A stretch of 17,345 nt of DNA from Bacteroidales bacterium (GTDB lineage: Bacteria; Bacteroidota; Bacteroidia; Bacteroidales; UBA4181). The stretch covers positions 1-17,345 of the forward strand of contig JAISDP010000202.1 in the NCBI GenBank assembly GCA_031264715.1, given 5' to 3'. This document shows, one piece after another, positions 6,726-13,432 of the stretch; the stretch's first letter is position 1, and each line of letters opens with the position of its first letter. Both the position numbers and the translations under genes were made by a program. A model generated the notes under the pieces. It was not told the DNA's origin. It did no database searches and saw nothing but the letters and a program-made list of their open reading frames with translations.

Positions 6726-7172
6726 ATGGAAATCATATTAAAACAGGATGTAAACAACCTTGGGTCAAAGGACGATATTATAGTTGTAAAAGACGGATAT
6801 GCCCGTAATTTCCTTATCCCAAAAGGATTGGCCATGATGGCAAGCGTATCGGCCAAGAAAGTGCTGGCCGAAAACATCAGGCAGAGAGCGCACAAAGAGG
6901 CCAAGATCAAAGCCGAAGCCGAAAAGGTCGCTGCCAGGATGACCGGGTTGAAACTCACCATCGGGGCAAAGACAAGTTCTACCGGTAAAATATTCGGCTC
7001 GGTAAACACCATCCAGATCGCCGAAGCCCTGCAGGAAAAAGGATTCGAAATCGACCGCAAGAACGTCCGGATGCAGGAAGACCAGATCAAGGAAGTGGGC
7101 GCTTACAAAGCAAAAATCAAGCTGCATAAAGAATTGTACGTAGAAGTTGATTTTGACGTCGTTTCCGAATAA
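6726..7172 (+). CDS. rplI: 50S ribosomal protein bL9
   Basis: bL9 binds 23S rRNA at the base of the L1 stalk. The 148-residue protein shows the full two-domain layout: N-terminal MEIILKQDVNNLGSKDDIIVVKDGYARNFLIPKGLA (rRNA-binding domain), a long charged connecting helix (about residues 42-75, ending near RMTGLKL), and a C-terminal domain with GKIFGSVNTIQIAEALQEKGFEIDRKNV and LHKELYVEVDFDVV. It is the last gene of the operon, followed 15 bases later by a strong intrinsic terminator. Confidence 0.98.
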   Translation: MEIILKQDVNNLGSKDDIIVVKDGYARNFLIPKGLAMMASVSAKKVLAENIRQRAHKEAKIKAEAEKVAARMTGLKLTIGAKTSSTGKIFGSVNTIQIAEALQEKGFEIDRKNVRMQEDQIKEVGAYKAKIKLHKELYVEVDFDVVSE

Positions 7173-7187
7173 TAGAACCGAATACCG

Positions 7188-7223
7188 AAAAGGCATCAAA
7201 ATCATTTTTGATGCCTTTTTTTT
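7188..7223 (+). terminator. Intrinsic terminator of the rpsF-rpsR-rplI operon
   Basis: A 14-base-pair perfect stem (7188-7201 with 7206-7219, core GGCATCAAAA/TTTTGATGCC) has a TCAT loop, and eight T residues occupy 7216-7223. The A-rich left arm also gives a T run on the other strand, but no minus-strand gene ends here. Confidence 0.9.
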
Positions 7224-7250
7224 GAGATGTTGCAGAAATCTTAAACTTTG
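7221..7250 (+). promoter_or_regulatory. Candidate promoter of the aspartate kinase gene
   Basis: TTTG (7221-7224) is followed after 18 bases by AAACTTTG (7243-7250), one mismatch from TAnnTTTG. A start here would leave a very short leader before the ATG at 7263, and would exclude the in-frame TTG at 7248 as a start codon. Confidence 0.35.
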
Positions 7251-7262
7251 AATCCTGTTCCC

Positions 7263-8675
7263 ATGTTAACTGTCGAAAAAATCGGTGGAACTTCCATGTC
7301 GAAATTCCACGACGTATTGCGGAATATTGTGACCGGCAACCGCACGCCCGACCGGATGTACAACCGCATTTTTGTGGTGTCGGCCTACAGCAATGTAACC
7401 AACTGGCTGCTCGAACACAAAAAATCGGGGCAACCCGGCATCTACACCAAGTTTTACCACAACGAAGATTACGAAACCGCACTGGACGAGCTTTGTACCA
7501 GGCTGATCGAACTGAACCACCGCTTCGAGAATATCAAGCTGTCGCAAGCCGAAGCCGACCAGTTCATCAAGAAACGCATCGCACAGGCGCGGCATTACCT
7601 CAACAGCATGGCCAAAGTGGTGGCATCGGGGTATGTCAATAAAAACGACCTGTACCTGGCTGCCCGCGAAATACTGGCATCCATCGGCGAAGCACATTCG
7701 GCCTACAACTCGGTGAACATCCTGAACAACAACGGCATCAACGCTACGTTTGTCGATCTTTGCGGATTTTATGATTCGGAGCCGCTCACCATCGACGAAC
7801 GCATCAAAAAGGTGTTCCACAATATCGATTTCTCGAAAACGCTTTGCGTGGCCACCGGTTACACCAAAGGAACGGAAGGCATCATGCGTGCTTTCGACCG
7901 CGGCTACTCCGAGGTGACTTTCAGCAAGATTGCCGTGGAAGTGAAAGCCGACGAAGCCATCATCCACAAGGAATACCACCTGTCGAGCGCCGATCCCAAC
8001 ATTGTGGGCGAAGACAAGTGCGTACCCGTAGGACATACCAGTTTCATCATCGCCGACCAGCTGGCTGACATCGGTATGGAAGCGATCCACCCGAAAGCCG
8101 CCAAACCGCTTGAAATGAACGGCATCAACATCCGCATCAAGAACACGTTTGAGCCGGAACACGAGGGAACCCTGATCACCCGGGGCTACGTTAGCCCGAC
8201 ATCGAAAGTGGAGATCGTATCGGGAACCGACAAGGTAACCGCCATCGAGATTTACGACCCGATGATGGTCGGCGAAGTGGGTTTCGACATGAAGATCATG
8301 GAAATCTTCGCCCAGCACGAAATCAGCTATATCCTCAAGTCGACCAACGCCAACTGCATCACCATGGTAGTGTGGGATTCGCCGGCAGCCGAAACCCTGG
8401 CAGCCGAGCTGAGCAGCCGTTACGAGGAAGTGAGGGTGGAACCTGTAGCCATGGTGTGCTGCATGGGAACCAACATAGCCATTCCCGGCATGTTGGGTCG
8501 CGCCGCCAATGCGCTGCATGACCGGTGCATCAATATTGAAGCCTTCAGTCAGTCGCTGCGGCAGGTGAACATGCAGTTCGTCATCAGCCGCGAACGGTAC
8601 AGGGATGCGATTACCGCACTGAACGAAGCGCTCTGCCTCGGCCCTGAAATGGGAGTGTGCCGGATCAGGACGTGA
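7263..8675 (+). CDS. Aspartate kinase, resembling the ectoine-type (Ask_Ect) subfamily
   Basis: The enzyme phosphorylates L-aspartate, the first step toward lysine, threonine, methionine and other aspartate-family products. The 470-residue protein has an amino-acid kinase domain (1 to about 305) with KIGGTSM (6-12), VATGYTKGTEGIMRAFDRGY (196-215), SSADPNIVGEDK (241-252), IHPKAAKPL (275-283) and KNTFEPEHEGTLI (293-305), then two ACT domains (about 315-385 and 393-460; GTNIAIPGMLGRAANAL in the second). Ordinary LysC enzymes have KFGGTSV and a GRGGSD loop. KIGGTSM with EGIMRAFDRGYSE and a HKEYHLSSADP segment is what I recall from the specialised kinase in ectoine clusters. No ectABC gene is in the window, so its pathway is unclear. 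ATG 7263 is preferred over TTG 7248. It is convergent with hisA, 8 bases apart. Confidence 0.88.
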   Translation: MLTVEKIGGTSMSKFHDVLRNIVTGNRTPDRMYNRIFVVSAYSNVTNWLLEHKKSGQPGIYTKFYHNEDYETALDELCTRLIELNHRFENIKLSQAEADQFIKKRIAQARHYLNSMAKVVASGYVNKNDLYLAAREILASIGEAHSAYNSVNILNNNGINATFVDLCGFYDSEPLTIDERIKKVFHNIDFSKTLCVATGYTKGTEGIMRAFDRGYSEVTFSKIAVEVKADEAIIHKEYHLSSADPNIVGEDKCVPVGHTSFIIADQLADIGMEAIHPKAAKPLEMNGINIRIKNTFEPEHEGTLITRGYVSPTSKVEIVSGTDKVTAIEIYDPMMVGEVGFDMKIMEIFAQHEISYILKSTNANCITMVVWDSPAAETLAAELSSRYEEVRVEPVAMVCCMGTNIAIPGMLGRAANALHDRCINIEAFSQSLRQVNMQFVISRERYRDAITALNEALCLGPEMGVCRIRT

Positions 8676-8687
8676 GCGCAGGCTCAC
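8672..8687. terminator. Hairpin spanning the two convergent stop codons
   Basis: GTGAGC (8672-8677) and GCTCAC (8682-8687) form a perfect 6-base-pair stem with a GCAG loop. The TGA of the aspartate kinase (8673-8675) is in one arm and the TGA of hisA (plus-strand TCA, 8684-8686) in the other. There is no T run, so it may stop transcription poorly or act by protecting 3' ends. Confidence 0.4.
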
Positions 8688-9400
8688 AGGAATTTCCCTA
8701 ACTCCTTTAACCCGATCTTCCCTTCGTATATGGCTTTCCCGGTGATCACTGCCGGCAGGCCGGCCTTCTGCAGTGCAACCATATCCTCCATGCAACTCAC
8801 GCCGCCGCTGGCAACCAGGTACAACGCGGGAAACTGCTCCAGCAGGCTGCGGTAAAGCTCTACGGCGGGTCCCTGCATCATTCCGTCGCGTCCAATATCG
8901 GTACAAATGACCCGCGTAATGCCTTTTGCGCGATAACCGGCAATAAATGCAGCAAGTTCAAGCGAAGCCGTTTCCGTCCATCCGCTCACGGCAATCATCC
9001 CGTCCCTGGCGTCGGCTCCGAGGATGATCCGCTCCGGGCCATAATCGGCGATCCATTGCATGAACGTTCCGGGGTCTTTCACGGCAATGCTTCCCCCGGT
9101 AACCATCGAAGCGCCATTGTCAAAAGCGATGCGCAGGTCGGCGCCGGTCTTGAGGCCACCCCCGAAATCCACCTCCAGCGAGGTTTGTGTGGCAATGCTG
9201 TGTAACACCCGGTAATTAACAATGTGCTGCGCTTTTGCCCCATCAAGGTCAACCAGGTGCAACCGGCGGATACCTGCAGCTTCGAAACTTTTGGCCACCT
9301 CCAGCGGGTTTTCATTATATACTTTCTTCCGGGCATAATCACCCTGTGTCAAGCGGACACACTTACCGTCCATCAAATCAATAGCAGGAATAATATCCAT
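8684..9400 (-). CDS. hisA: Phosphoribosylformimino-5-aminoimidazole carboxamide ribotide isomerase
   Basis: HisA catalyses the Amadori-type isomerisation of ProFAR to PRFAR in histidine synthesis. The 238-residue beta/alpha barrel shows MDIIPAIDLMDGKCVRL with Asp8, a phosphate-site VDFGGGLKTGADL (77-89), LGADARDG with Asp130, TDIGRDGMMQGP (167-178), VASGGV (196-201) and ITGKAIYEGKI (219-229). Both expected catalytic aspartates are present and length is normal. The ATG at 9400 follows a full promoter match. Unusually, no other his gene lies beside it: the upstream neighbour is a GH43 glycosidase and the downstream one a convergent aspartate kinase. In many Bacteroidota hisH, hisA, hisF and hisIE are together. 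Confidence 0.97.
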   Translation of the reverse strand: MDIIPAIDLMDGKCVRLTQGDYARKKVYNENPLEVAKSFEAAGIRRLHLVDLDGAKAQHIVNYRVLHSIATQTSLEVDFGGGLKTGADLRIAFDNGASMVTGGSIAVKDPGTFMQWIADYGPERIILGADARDGMIAVSGWTETASLELAAFIAGYRAKGITRVICTDIGRDGMMQGPAVELYRSLLEQFPALYLVASGGVSCMEDMVALQKAGLPAVITGKAIYEGKIGLKELGKFL

Positions 9401-9435
9401 TCATCATTAAAATTATACCAACATCAGGAAAGCTG

Positions 9436-9466
9436 CAAATATACGACAAACAGAGATATCACCCAA
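9436..9466 (-). promoter_or_regulatory. Promoter of hisA
   Basis: On the minus strand TTG (9466-9464) is followed after 20 bases by TATATTTG (9443-9436), an exact TAnnTTTG match, 35 bases before the hisA ATG. Confidence 0.6.
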
Positions 9467-9480
9467 TATGCTTACCCTAC

Positions 9481-9529
9481 TGAGGTTGTTTTGTCTAAAA
9501 ATGAGGTGAAAATAAGGTGAGAATGAGGT
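9481..9529. repeat. TGAGGT repeats with 11-base period upstream of hisA
   Basis: Three consecutive 11-base units, TGAGGTGAAAA (9502), TAAGGTGAGAA (9513) and TGAGGTTATTC (9524), are preceded by another TGAGGT at 9481. The 11-base period would put all copies on one face of the DNA helix. They lie 15-63 bases upstream of the hisA -33 element. Confidence 0.5.
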
Positions 9530-9555
9530 TATTCCCTCAAAAAAGACCTTATTTT
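9509..9555. repeat. Nested inverted repeat element, copy 1 (AATAAGGT/ACCTTATT)
   Basis: AAAATAAGGT (9509-9518) and ACCTTATTTT (9546-9555) are perfect 10-base inverted arms. Between them TGAGG (9524-9528) and CCTCA (9535-9539) form an inner hairpin. The design and arm sequence recur at 13265-13406. There is no T run in the right place for a simple terminator of the leftward GH43 gene. Confidence 0.5.
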
Positions 9556-9578
9556 TAGCCTGATTCTATTGCTATGAA

Positions 9579-9592
9579 TGCCCTGACGGGCA
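9579..9592. terminator. Short GC hairpin downstream of the GH43 gene
   Basis: TGCCC (9579-9583) pairs with GGGCA (9588-9592) around TGAC, 23 bases past the GH43 stop codon on the minus strand. It has no T run, so it is a weak candidate 3' end. Confidence 0.3.
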
Positions 9593-9614
9593 AACCATAT
9601 CAATTTATGTCAAA

Positions 9615-10601
9615 TTACTTGATTTCCAAAACCGGAGTAATGTACTTGGGGTCTATTTTCATGATTTCCCTGCCGTCTTCCTGTCCAAAACTGACCGTAC
9701 TGATGTGCATGATCCTCGGATGTATTTCCGTCCGGGAATGATGCGAATGGAAAACAATGCGCAACTTACCATCCTTGTCGGTGAACATGGCGCTATGACC
9801 TGTTCCGACCAAATCGCCTGCTTTCTGGTAAACCGGATTTTTGTCATATTTTGTCCACGGGCCTTTTACATGCGTTGCCGTAGCGACGCCAATCCCGTAG
9901 AAAGGGCTTTCGTAACTGTTGGCCGAATAAGTCATGTAATAGGTTCCATTGTGTTTGACAACAAACGCCCCTTCGTTCACGCGCGGCCACACTTCTTCCC
10001 ATTCCTGCGACACGCTGATGCATTTCTGCATGGTTTCCTTTTTGATGTCCAGCAGGTTATTTTCCATTTCGGCTACCCAGATATTCAACCCGTCGTTAAA
10101 GAGGTCGAAAAACAGGTAGGGTTTGCCGTCATCGTCAATAAACAGGGAATTGTCGATGCATTTTTCGCCGGCAATCATCGGCTTTTGCTCTGCCTGACGA
10201 AACGGACCGAGCGGACTATCGCCGGTGGCTACACAAATGTGCTCATCCGCCGAATAGTACATGTAGAATTTACCATTGACATGGTATACTTCGGGCGCCC
10301 AAAACCACTTGTCGGCCCATACATCTTTCCTGTCAAGCGCCAGCCGGCGTCCGGGCGCCGGCTGCCAGACAGTCAGGTCGGCGGAGGTATATACCTCAAT
10401 GCCATCGGCCGAAGCAGTACCGTAAGCATAGTATGTGCCGTCATGCAGCATGATGAACGGGTCGCCAAAGAAAATCCTGGTGGTAGACACTTCCGGTTCC
10501 CCGGGTTTTCCCGGTTCTCCCTTTGGTCTATTTTCCGATGAACAGGCTCCATGGCATAAGGATACTCCTCCCAGGAACCAATAAATAAGTATTCTTTTCA
10601 T
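9615..10601 (-). CDS. Glycoside hydrolase family 43-type lipoprotein (arabinosidase/xylosidase-like)
   Basis: The 328-residue protein is a five-bladed beta-propeller glycosidase by its motifs: FFGDPFIM with Asp47 (base), WAPEV (101-105), CIDNSLFIDDDG with Asp150 (pKa modulator), WPRVNEGAFV with Glu210 (general acid), and GTGHSAMF with His269. All three catalytic acids are present. GH43 enzymes cut arabinose- or xylose-containing plant polysaccharides; the exact substrate cannot be read from sequence. A signal peptide (about 1-19) precedes Cys20 (GACSSEN), a relaxed lipobox without Leu at -3, so surface or periplasmic lipoprotein is likely but not certain. A Gly-Pro-Glu-Lys linker (27-37) joins it to the catalytic domain. 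No SusC/SusD or other polysaccharide-utilisation genes flank it, so it is a lone enzyme here. Confidence 0.9.
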   Translation of the reverse strand: MKRILIYWFLGGVSLCHGACSSENRPKGEPGKPGEPEVSTTRIFFGDPFIMLHDGTYYAYGTASADGIEVYTSADLTVWQPAPGRRLALDRKDVWADKWFWAPEVYHVNGKFYMYYSADEHICVATGDSPLGPFRQAEQKPMIAGEKCIDNSLFIDDDGKPYLFFDLFNDGLNIWVAEMENNLLDIKKETMQKCISVSQEWEEVWPRVNEGAFVVKHNGTYYMTYSANSYESPFYGIGVATATHVKGPWTKYDKNPVYQKAGDLVGTGHSAMFTDKDGKLRIVFHSHHSRTEIHPRIMHISTVSFGQEDGREIMKIDPKYITPVLEIK

Positions 10602-10858
10602 TTGTTTTAAGGCTTCAATTTGTTTTTACTGTTAAAAAACGATACGGCTTCAAAGTTAATATTAATAATTCGGATTTTGCGTTAATTATGGTATAGCGAC
10701 TGCTGTCAAATTGTCTGCGTACACCTGCCTTGCAATGACACATTTACAGCGTCGGGAAGCACAATATCGGACATAATGCCATAATGCTGACAGAATTTCT
10801 TTTTGGCAGATTTTTTGTGAAGATATGGTGTTGCCTGGGAACTGGATAATAAGTAAAA
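10602..10858. other. Divergent GH43/grpE intergenic region
   Basis: No gene is supported in these 257 bases. They hold the -7 box of the GH43 gene, the grpE promoter, and a candidate operator: TGACAG (10788-10793) and TGGCAG (10804-10809), a direct repeat 16 bases apart just upstream of the grpE promoter. No CIRCE element was found. Confidence 0.5.
10651..10658 (-). promoter_or_regulatory. -7 promoter box of the GH43 gene
   Basis: On the minus strand 10658-10651 reads TAACTTTG, an exact TAnnTTTG match, 49 bases before the ATG. A -33 TTG at normal spacing is not evident. Confidence 0.4.
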
Positions 10859-10861
10859 TTG
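10831..10861 (+). promoter_or_regulatory. Promoter of the grpE-dnaJ operon
   Basis: TTG (10831-10833), 20 bases, then TAAAATTG (10854-10861), one mismatch from TAnnTTTG. An in-frame TTG codon at 10859 falls inside the box, which favours the ATG at 10886 as the grpE start. Confidence 0.5.
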
Positions 10862-10885
10862 AATCATAAAATAAATATTATAAGC

Positions 10886-11566
10886 ATGCTGAAAAGAAGG
10901 TTCTTCAACAAACCGGCTAAAAAACCGGAGGGTAGAAAAGCGATTAATAATATGCCTGATAATAAAGATATGGATACTGGAAATAAAGATACCGAAGACC
11001 CGGAGACCGAAAATGAAGAAATGAGCAAGGTTAATCCGGAAATGAATGACGCCCCGGTAATGGACGAAGATTTCGAAACGGACGAAATAACCGAAGCCAT
11101 TACCGAAGAAGCGGATGAAGAACCGGTAGCTTTGCAGAAGGAACTGTCGGAAGCGCAGGATAAATACCTGCGCCTGGCTGCGGAGTTCGACAATTACCGG
11201 AAACGGACACTCCGTGAAAAAATGGAATTGATGCAAACAGCCGGAGAAGCGTTGTTAAAAGACATCCTGCCGGTGGTCGATGATTTTGAGCGTGGCCTTG
11301 AAGTGGCATTCGAAGCAGAAGATATGGATGCCGTGAGGAAAGGTATGACGCTTATATATAATAAGTTGAAAGATTTTTTAACGAGTCATGGGGTCAAGGA
11401 AATCAGCGCAATGAATGAACCTTTTGACGCGGATTGGCACGACGCCGTCACCAATATCCCTGCACCGTCGGACAAGATGAAAGGTAAAGTAGTAGATGTG
11501 ATACAAAAAGGGTATACACTGAACGATAAAGTGATGCGCTACCCCAAGGTTGTAGTCGGTGAATAA
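10886..11566 (+). CDS. grpE: Nucleotide exchange factor GrpE
   Basis: GrpE releases ADP from DnaK in the Hsp70 cycle. The 226-residue protein from this ATG has a basic start (MLKRRFFNKPAKKPEGRK), a long acidic low-complexity segment rich in Asp and Glu (about residues 25-80), then the long coiled-coil helix (ALQKELSEAQDKYLRLAAEFDNYRKRT and following) and the C-terminal beta domain with EPFDADWHDAV, VVDVIQKGYTLNDKVMRYPKVVV, the GrpE signature. A TTG at 10859 would add 9 residues but overlaps the promoter box. An ATG at 10952 (MPDNKD) would give a more usual length of 204 residues and is an alternative start. It is followed by dnaJ after 32 bases, with the same orientation. dnaK is not in the window. 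Confidence 0.94.
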   Translation: MLKRRFFNKPAKKPEGRKAINNMPDNKDMDTGNKDTEDPETENEEMSKVNPEMNDAPVMDEDFETDEITEAITEEADEEPVALQKELSEAQDKYLRLAAEFDNYRKRTLREKMELMQTAGEALLKDILPVVDDFERGLEVAFEAEDMDAVRKGMTLIYNKLKDFLTSHGVKEISAMNEPFDADWHDAVTNIPAPSDKMKGKVVDVIQKGYTLNDKVMRYPKVVVGE

Positions 11567-11598
11567 ACTTGCAATATAAGCGATCATAAAGGTTTCAA

Positions 11599-12741
11599 AT
11601 GACAAAAAGAGATTATTACGAAATATTGGAAGTTCCAAAGTCGGCATCTAAGGAAGAGATTAAAAAAGCCTACAGGAAGAAGGCGATCCAGTATCACCCG
11701 GACAAGAATCCGGGCGACCACACTGCCGAAGACAAGTTTAAGGAAGCTGCCGAAGCTTACGAGGTATTGGGCGACGACAACAAAAGGGCCAGATATGACC
11801 AGTTTGGACATGCCGGCGTTGGCGGCGCCGACGGGTTCAGCGGTGGGGGCATGAGCATGGATGATATATTTTCTCACTTTGGCGATATTTTCGGCGACTT
11901 GGGAGGTTTCGGATTTGGCAGCTTTGGCCGGCAGCAAAGCCAACGGGTGAGCAAGGGCGCCAACCTGCGGGTTAAGGTGCGGCTGAATCTGCAAGAGATA
12001 GCCCAGGGTACCGAGAAAAAGCTGAAACTGAAAAAATACATTAGCTGTAAATCCTGTGGCGGAACAGGCGCCGACGGGAATAATGGCTATGCTACATGCT
12101 CTGCCTGCAACGGTACGGGACAGGTTACACGTATCTCCAACACCATGCTGGGACGCATGCAAACATCGTCAGTATGCGGCAACTGTGGAGGAACCGGAAA
12201 AATCATCACCAAAAAATGTACCGCCTGCTACGGCGAAGGCATTGTACAGGACGAGGAGCTGGTAGCCATAAAAATACCTGCCGGTGTAGCCGGAGGCATG
12301 CAATTAAACGTCAGTGGACGGGGTAATGCGGCAAGGCGTGGCGGTATCAACGGCGACCTGATTGTGGTGATTGAGGAAGAAGCGCACCCCGAACTCGTAC
12401 GCGACGGCAATGACCTGATTTATCCGCTCTTTGTGAGTATCCCCGACGCCATTGTCGGTACTGCCGCCGAAATTCCTACGGTTGACGGTAAAGTCAAGAT
12501 AAAAGTGGACCCGGGCACGCAGCCGGGGAAAATACTTCGCCTGCGCGGGAAAGGGATTCCCGATGTGAATGGTTACGGTAAAGGCGATCTGCTGGTTACC
12601 GTCAATGTGTGGATACCCAAGGATATATCAAAGGACGAGCGTTCCATTCTCGAGAAACTGAATACATCGAAAAACTTCCAGCCGCAACCAACGCAGGAGG
12701 ACAAGAATTTTTTCCAGAAAGTCAGGAACTTATTTGAATAG
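11599..12741 (+). CDS. dnaJ: Chaperone protein DnaJ
   Basis: DnaJ delivers unfolded proteins to DnaK and stimulates its ATPase. All parts of a type I Hsp40 are present in 380 residues: J domain (1-70) with the essential HPD at 33-35, a Gly/Phe-rich linker (about 70-110, containing DIFGDLGGFGFGSFG), four CxxCxGxG zinc motifs (Cys150/153, 167/170, 193/196, 207/210) and C-terminal substrate-binding domains (about 220-345, with GKGIP at 317-321). It ends in FFQKVRNLFE. It is second in the operon, 32 bases after grpE and 29 bases before the MaoC-like gene. Confidence 0.98.
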   Translation: MTKRDYYEILEVPKSASKEEIKKAYRKKAIQYHPDKNPGDHTAEDKFKEAAEAYEVLGDDNKRARYDQFGHAGVGGADGFSGGGMSMDDIFSHFGDIFGDLGGFGFGSFGRQQSQRVSKGANLRVKVRLNLQEIAQGTEKKLKLKKYISCKSCGGTGADGNNGYATCSACNGTGQVTRISNTMLGRMQTSSVCGNCGGTGKIITKKCTACYGEGIVQDEELVAIKIPAGVAGGMQLNVSGRGNAARRGGINGDLIVVIEEEAHPELVRDGNDLIYPLFVSIPDAIVGTAAEIPTVDGKVKIKVDPGTQPGKILRLRGKGIPDVNGYGKGDLLVTVNVWIPKDISKDERSILEKLNTSKNFQPQPTQEDKNFFQKVRNLFE

Positions 12742-12770
12742 GAAATGCAATACCAATCAAAAAAATACTT

Positions 12771-13235
12771 ATGGGAAAATTAGTTATTAACAGTTTTAAG
12801 GAGTTCGAAGCGTACATTGGCAAAGAACTGGGCGTATCCGATTGTCTCACTATCACGCAGGAGCGGATCAACCTGTTTGCCGACGCTACTTTAGATCACC
12901 AGTGGATACATGTGGATGTGGAGCGGGCAAAGAAGGAGAGCCCCTACGGAACAACTATTGCACACGGTTACCTGAATCTTTCCATTATACCGTACCTGTG
13001 GGCGCAAATCATCGAAGTAAACAACATCAAGTTGCTGGTCAACTACGGTATCGAAAAGTTAAAATTCAACCAACCGGTGCTGGCAGGCAGTGAAGTACGA
13101 CTCAGAGCCAGGCTGAACTCGCTGATGGACTTACGAGGTGTTGCCAAAGCTGAAGTCCAGGCTGCGCTGGAAATAAAAGACAACAAGAAACCGGCTCTGG
13201 ACGCCACCCTGGTGTTCCTGTACCATTTTGCATAA
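12771..13235 (+). CDS. MaoC-like (R)-specific enoyl-CoA hydratase/dehydratase
   Basis: A single hot-dog domain of 154 residues with the hydratase 2 motif: FADATLDHQWIHVD (36-49), with Asp42 and His47 at the catalytic positions, then SPYGTTIAHGYL (57-68). Family members add water to, or remove it from, 2-enoyl-CoA thioesters. The usual 'TGDxNPIH' is 'TLDHQWIH' here, a variant also typical of small stand-alone members. The true substrate is unknown. It is the third gene of the grpE-dnaJ operon with a 29-base gap and no promoter in between, an unexpected partner for chaperones that may only reflect local gene order. No signal peptide is seen. Confidence 0.9.
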   Translation: MGKLVINSFKEFEAYIGKELGVSDCLTITQERINLFADATLDHQWIHVDVERAKKESPYGTTIAHGYLNLSIIPYLWAQIIEVNNIKLLVNYGIEKLKFNQPVLAGSEVRLRARLNSLMDLRGVAKAEVQAALEIKDNKKPALDATLVFLYHFA

Positions 13236-13264
13236 GGCGGCAAGCATCCTTTAATGCCGGGATC

Positions 13265-13406
13265 AATAAGGCAATAAGGTTTATTGAGCCGGTGTACATT
13301 CTGCTGCCAGGATTTCCTCCAGGGATAAGGTTTCTGTTAAGAACCTTATCCCTGGCGACCTCGGTAGCATTGGGTATCCCGTAGAAAATGACCTTATTAC
13401 CTTATT
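13265..13406. repeat. Nested inverted repeat element, copy 2 (AATAAGGT/ACCTTATT)
   Basis: Outer arms AATAAGGCAATAAGGT (13265-13280) and ACCTTATTACCTTATT (13391-13406) are complementary at 15 of 16 positions, and each is a doubled 8-base unit. In the middle CCAGGGATAAGGTT (13319-13332) pairs perfectly with AACCTTATCCCTGG (13342-13355), loop TCTGTTAAG, so the inner stem also contains the ATAAGGT unit. The element fills the gap between the convergent 3' ends of the MaoC-like and DUF3298 genes. Copy 1 is at 9509-9555. Confidence 0.65.
13319..13355. terminator. Strong 14-base-pair hairpin between convergent genes
   Basis: This is the inner stem of the repeat element. It is perfectly paired over 14 bases and lies 83 bases past the MaoC-like stop and 77 bases past the DUF3298 stop. 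It lacks a T run on either side, so it may act as a bidirectional RNA 3'-end stabiliser rather than a classic terminator. Confidence 0.45.
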
Positions 13407-13432
13407 TGTAAAAATTATTTGCGAATGATATT

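Noticed and set aside
7266..8906. Long minus-strand open frame opposite the aspartate kinase (546 codons)
   Set aside because: The opposite strand has every aspartate kinase motif. The product is rich in His, Val and Arg without any domain, typical of a shadow frame.
9705..10541. 278-codon plus-strand open frame opposite the GH43 gene
   Set aside because: The minus strand encodes an intact GH43 enzyme with all catalytic residues; the plus frame has no domain.
10706..11236. 176-codon minus-strand frame across the grpE promoter
   Set aside because: It is Phe- and Ile-rich only because it is antisense to the acidic, Asp/Glu-rich start of GrpE.
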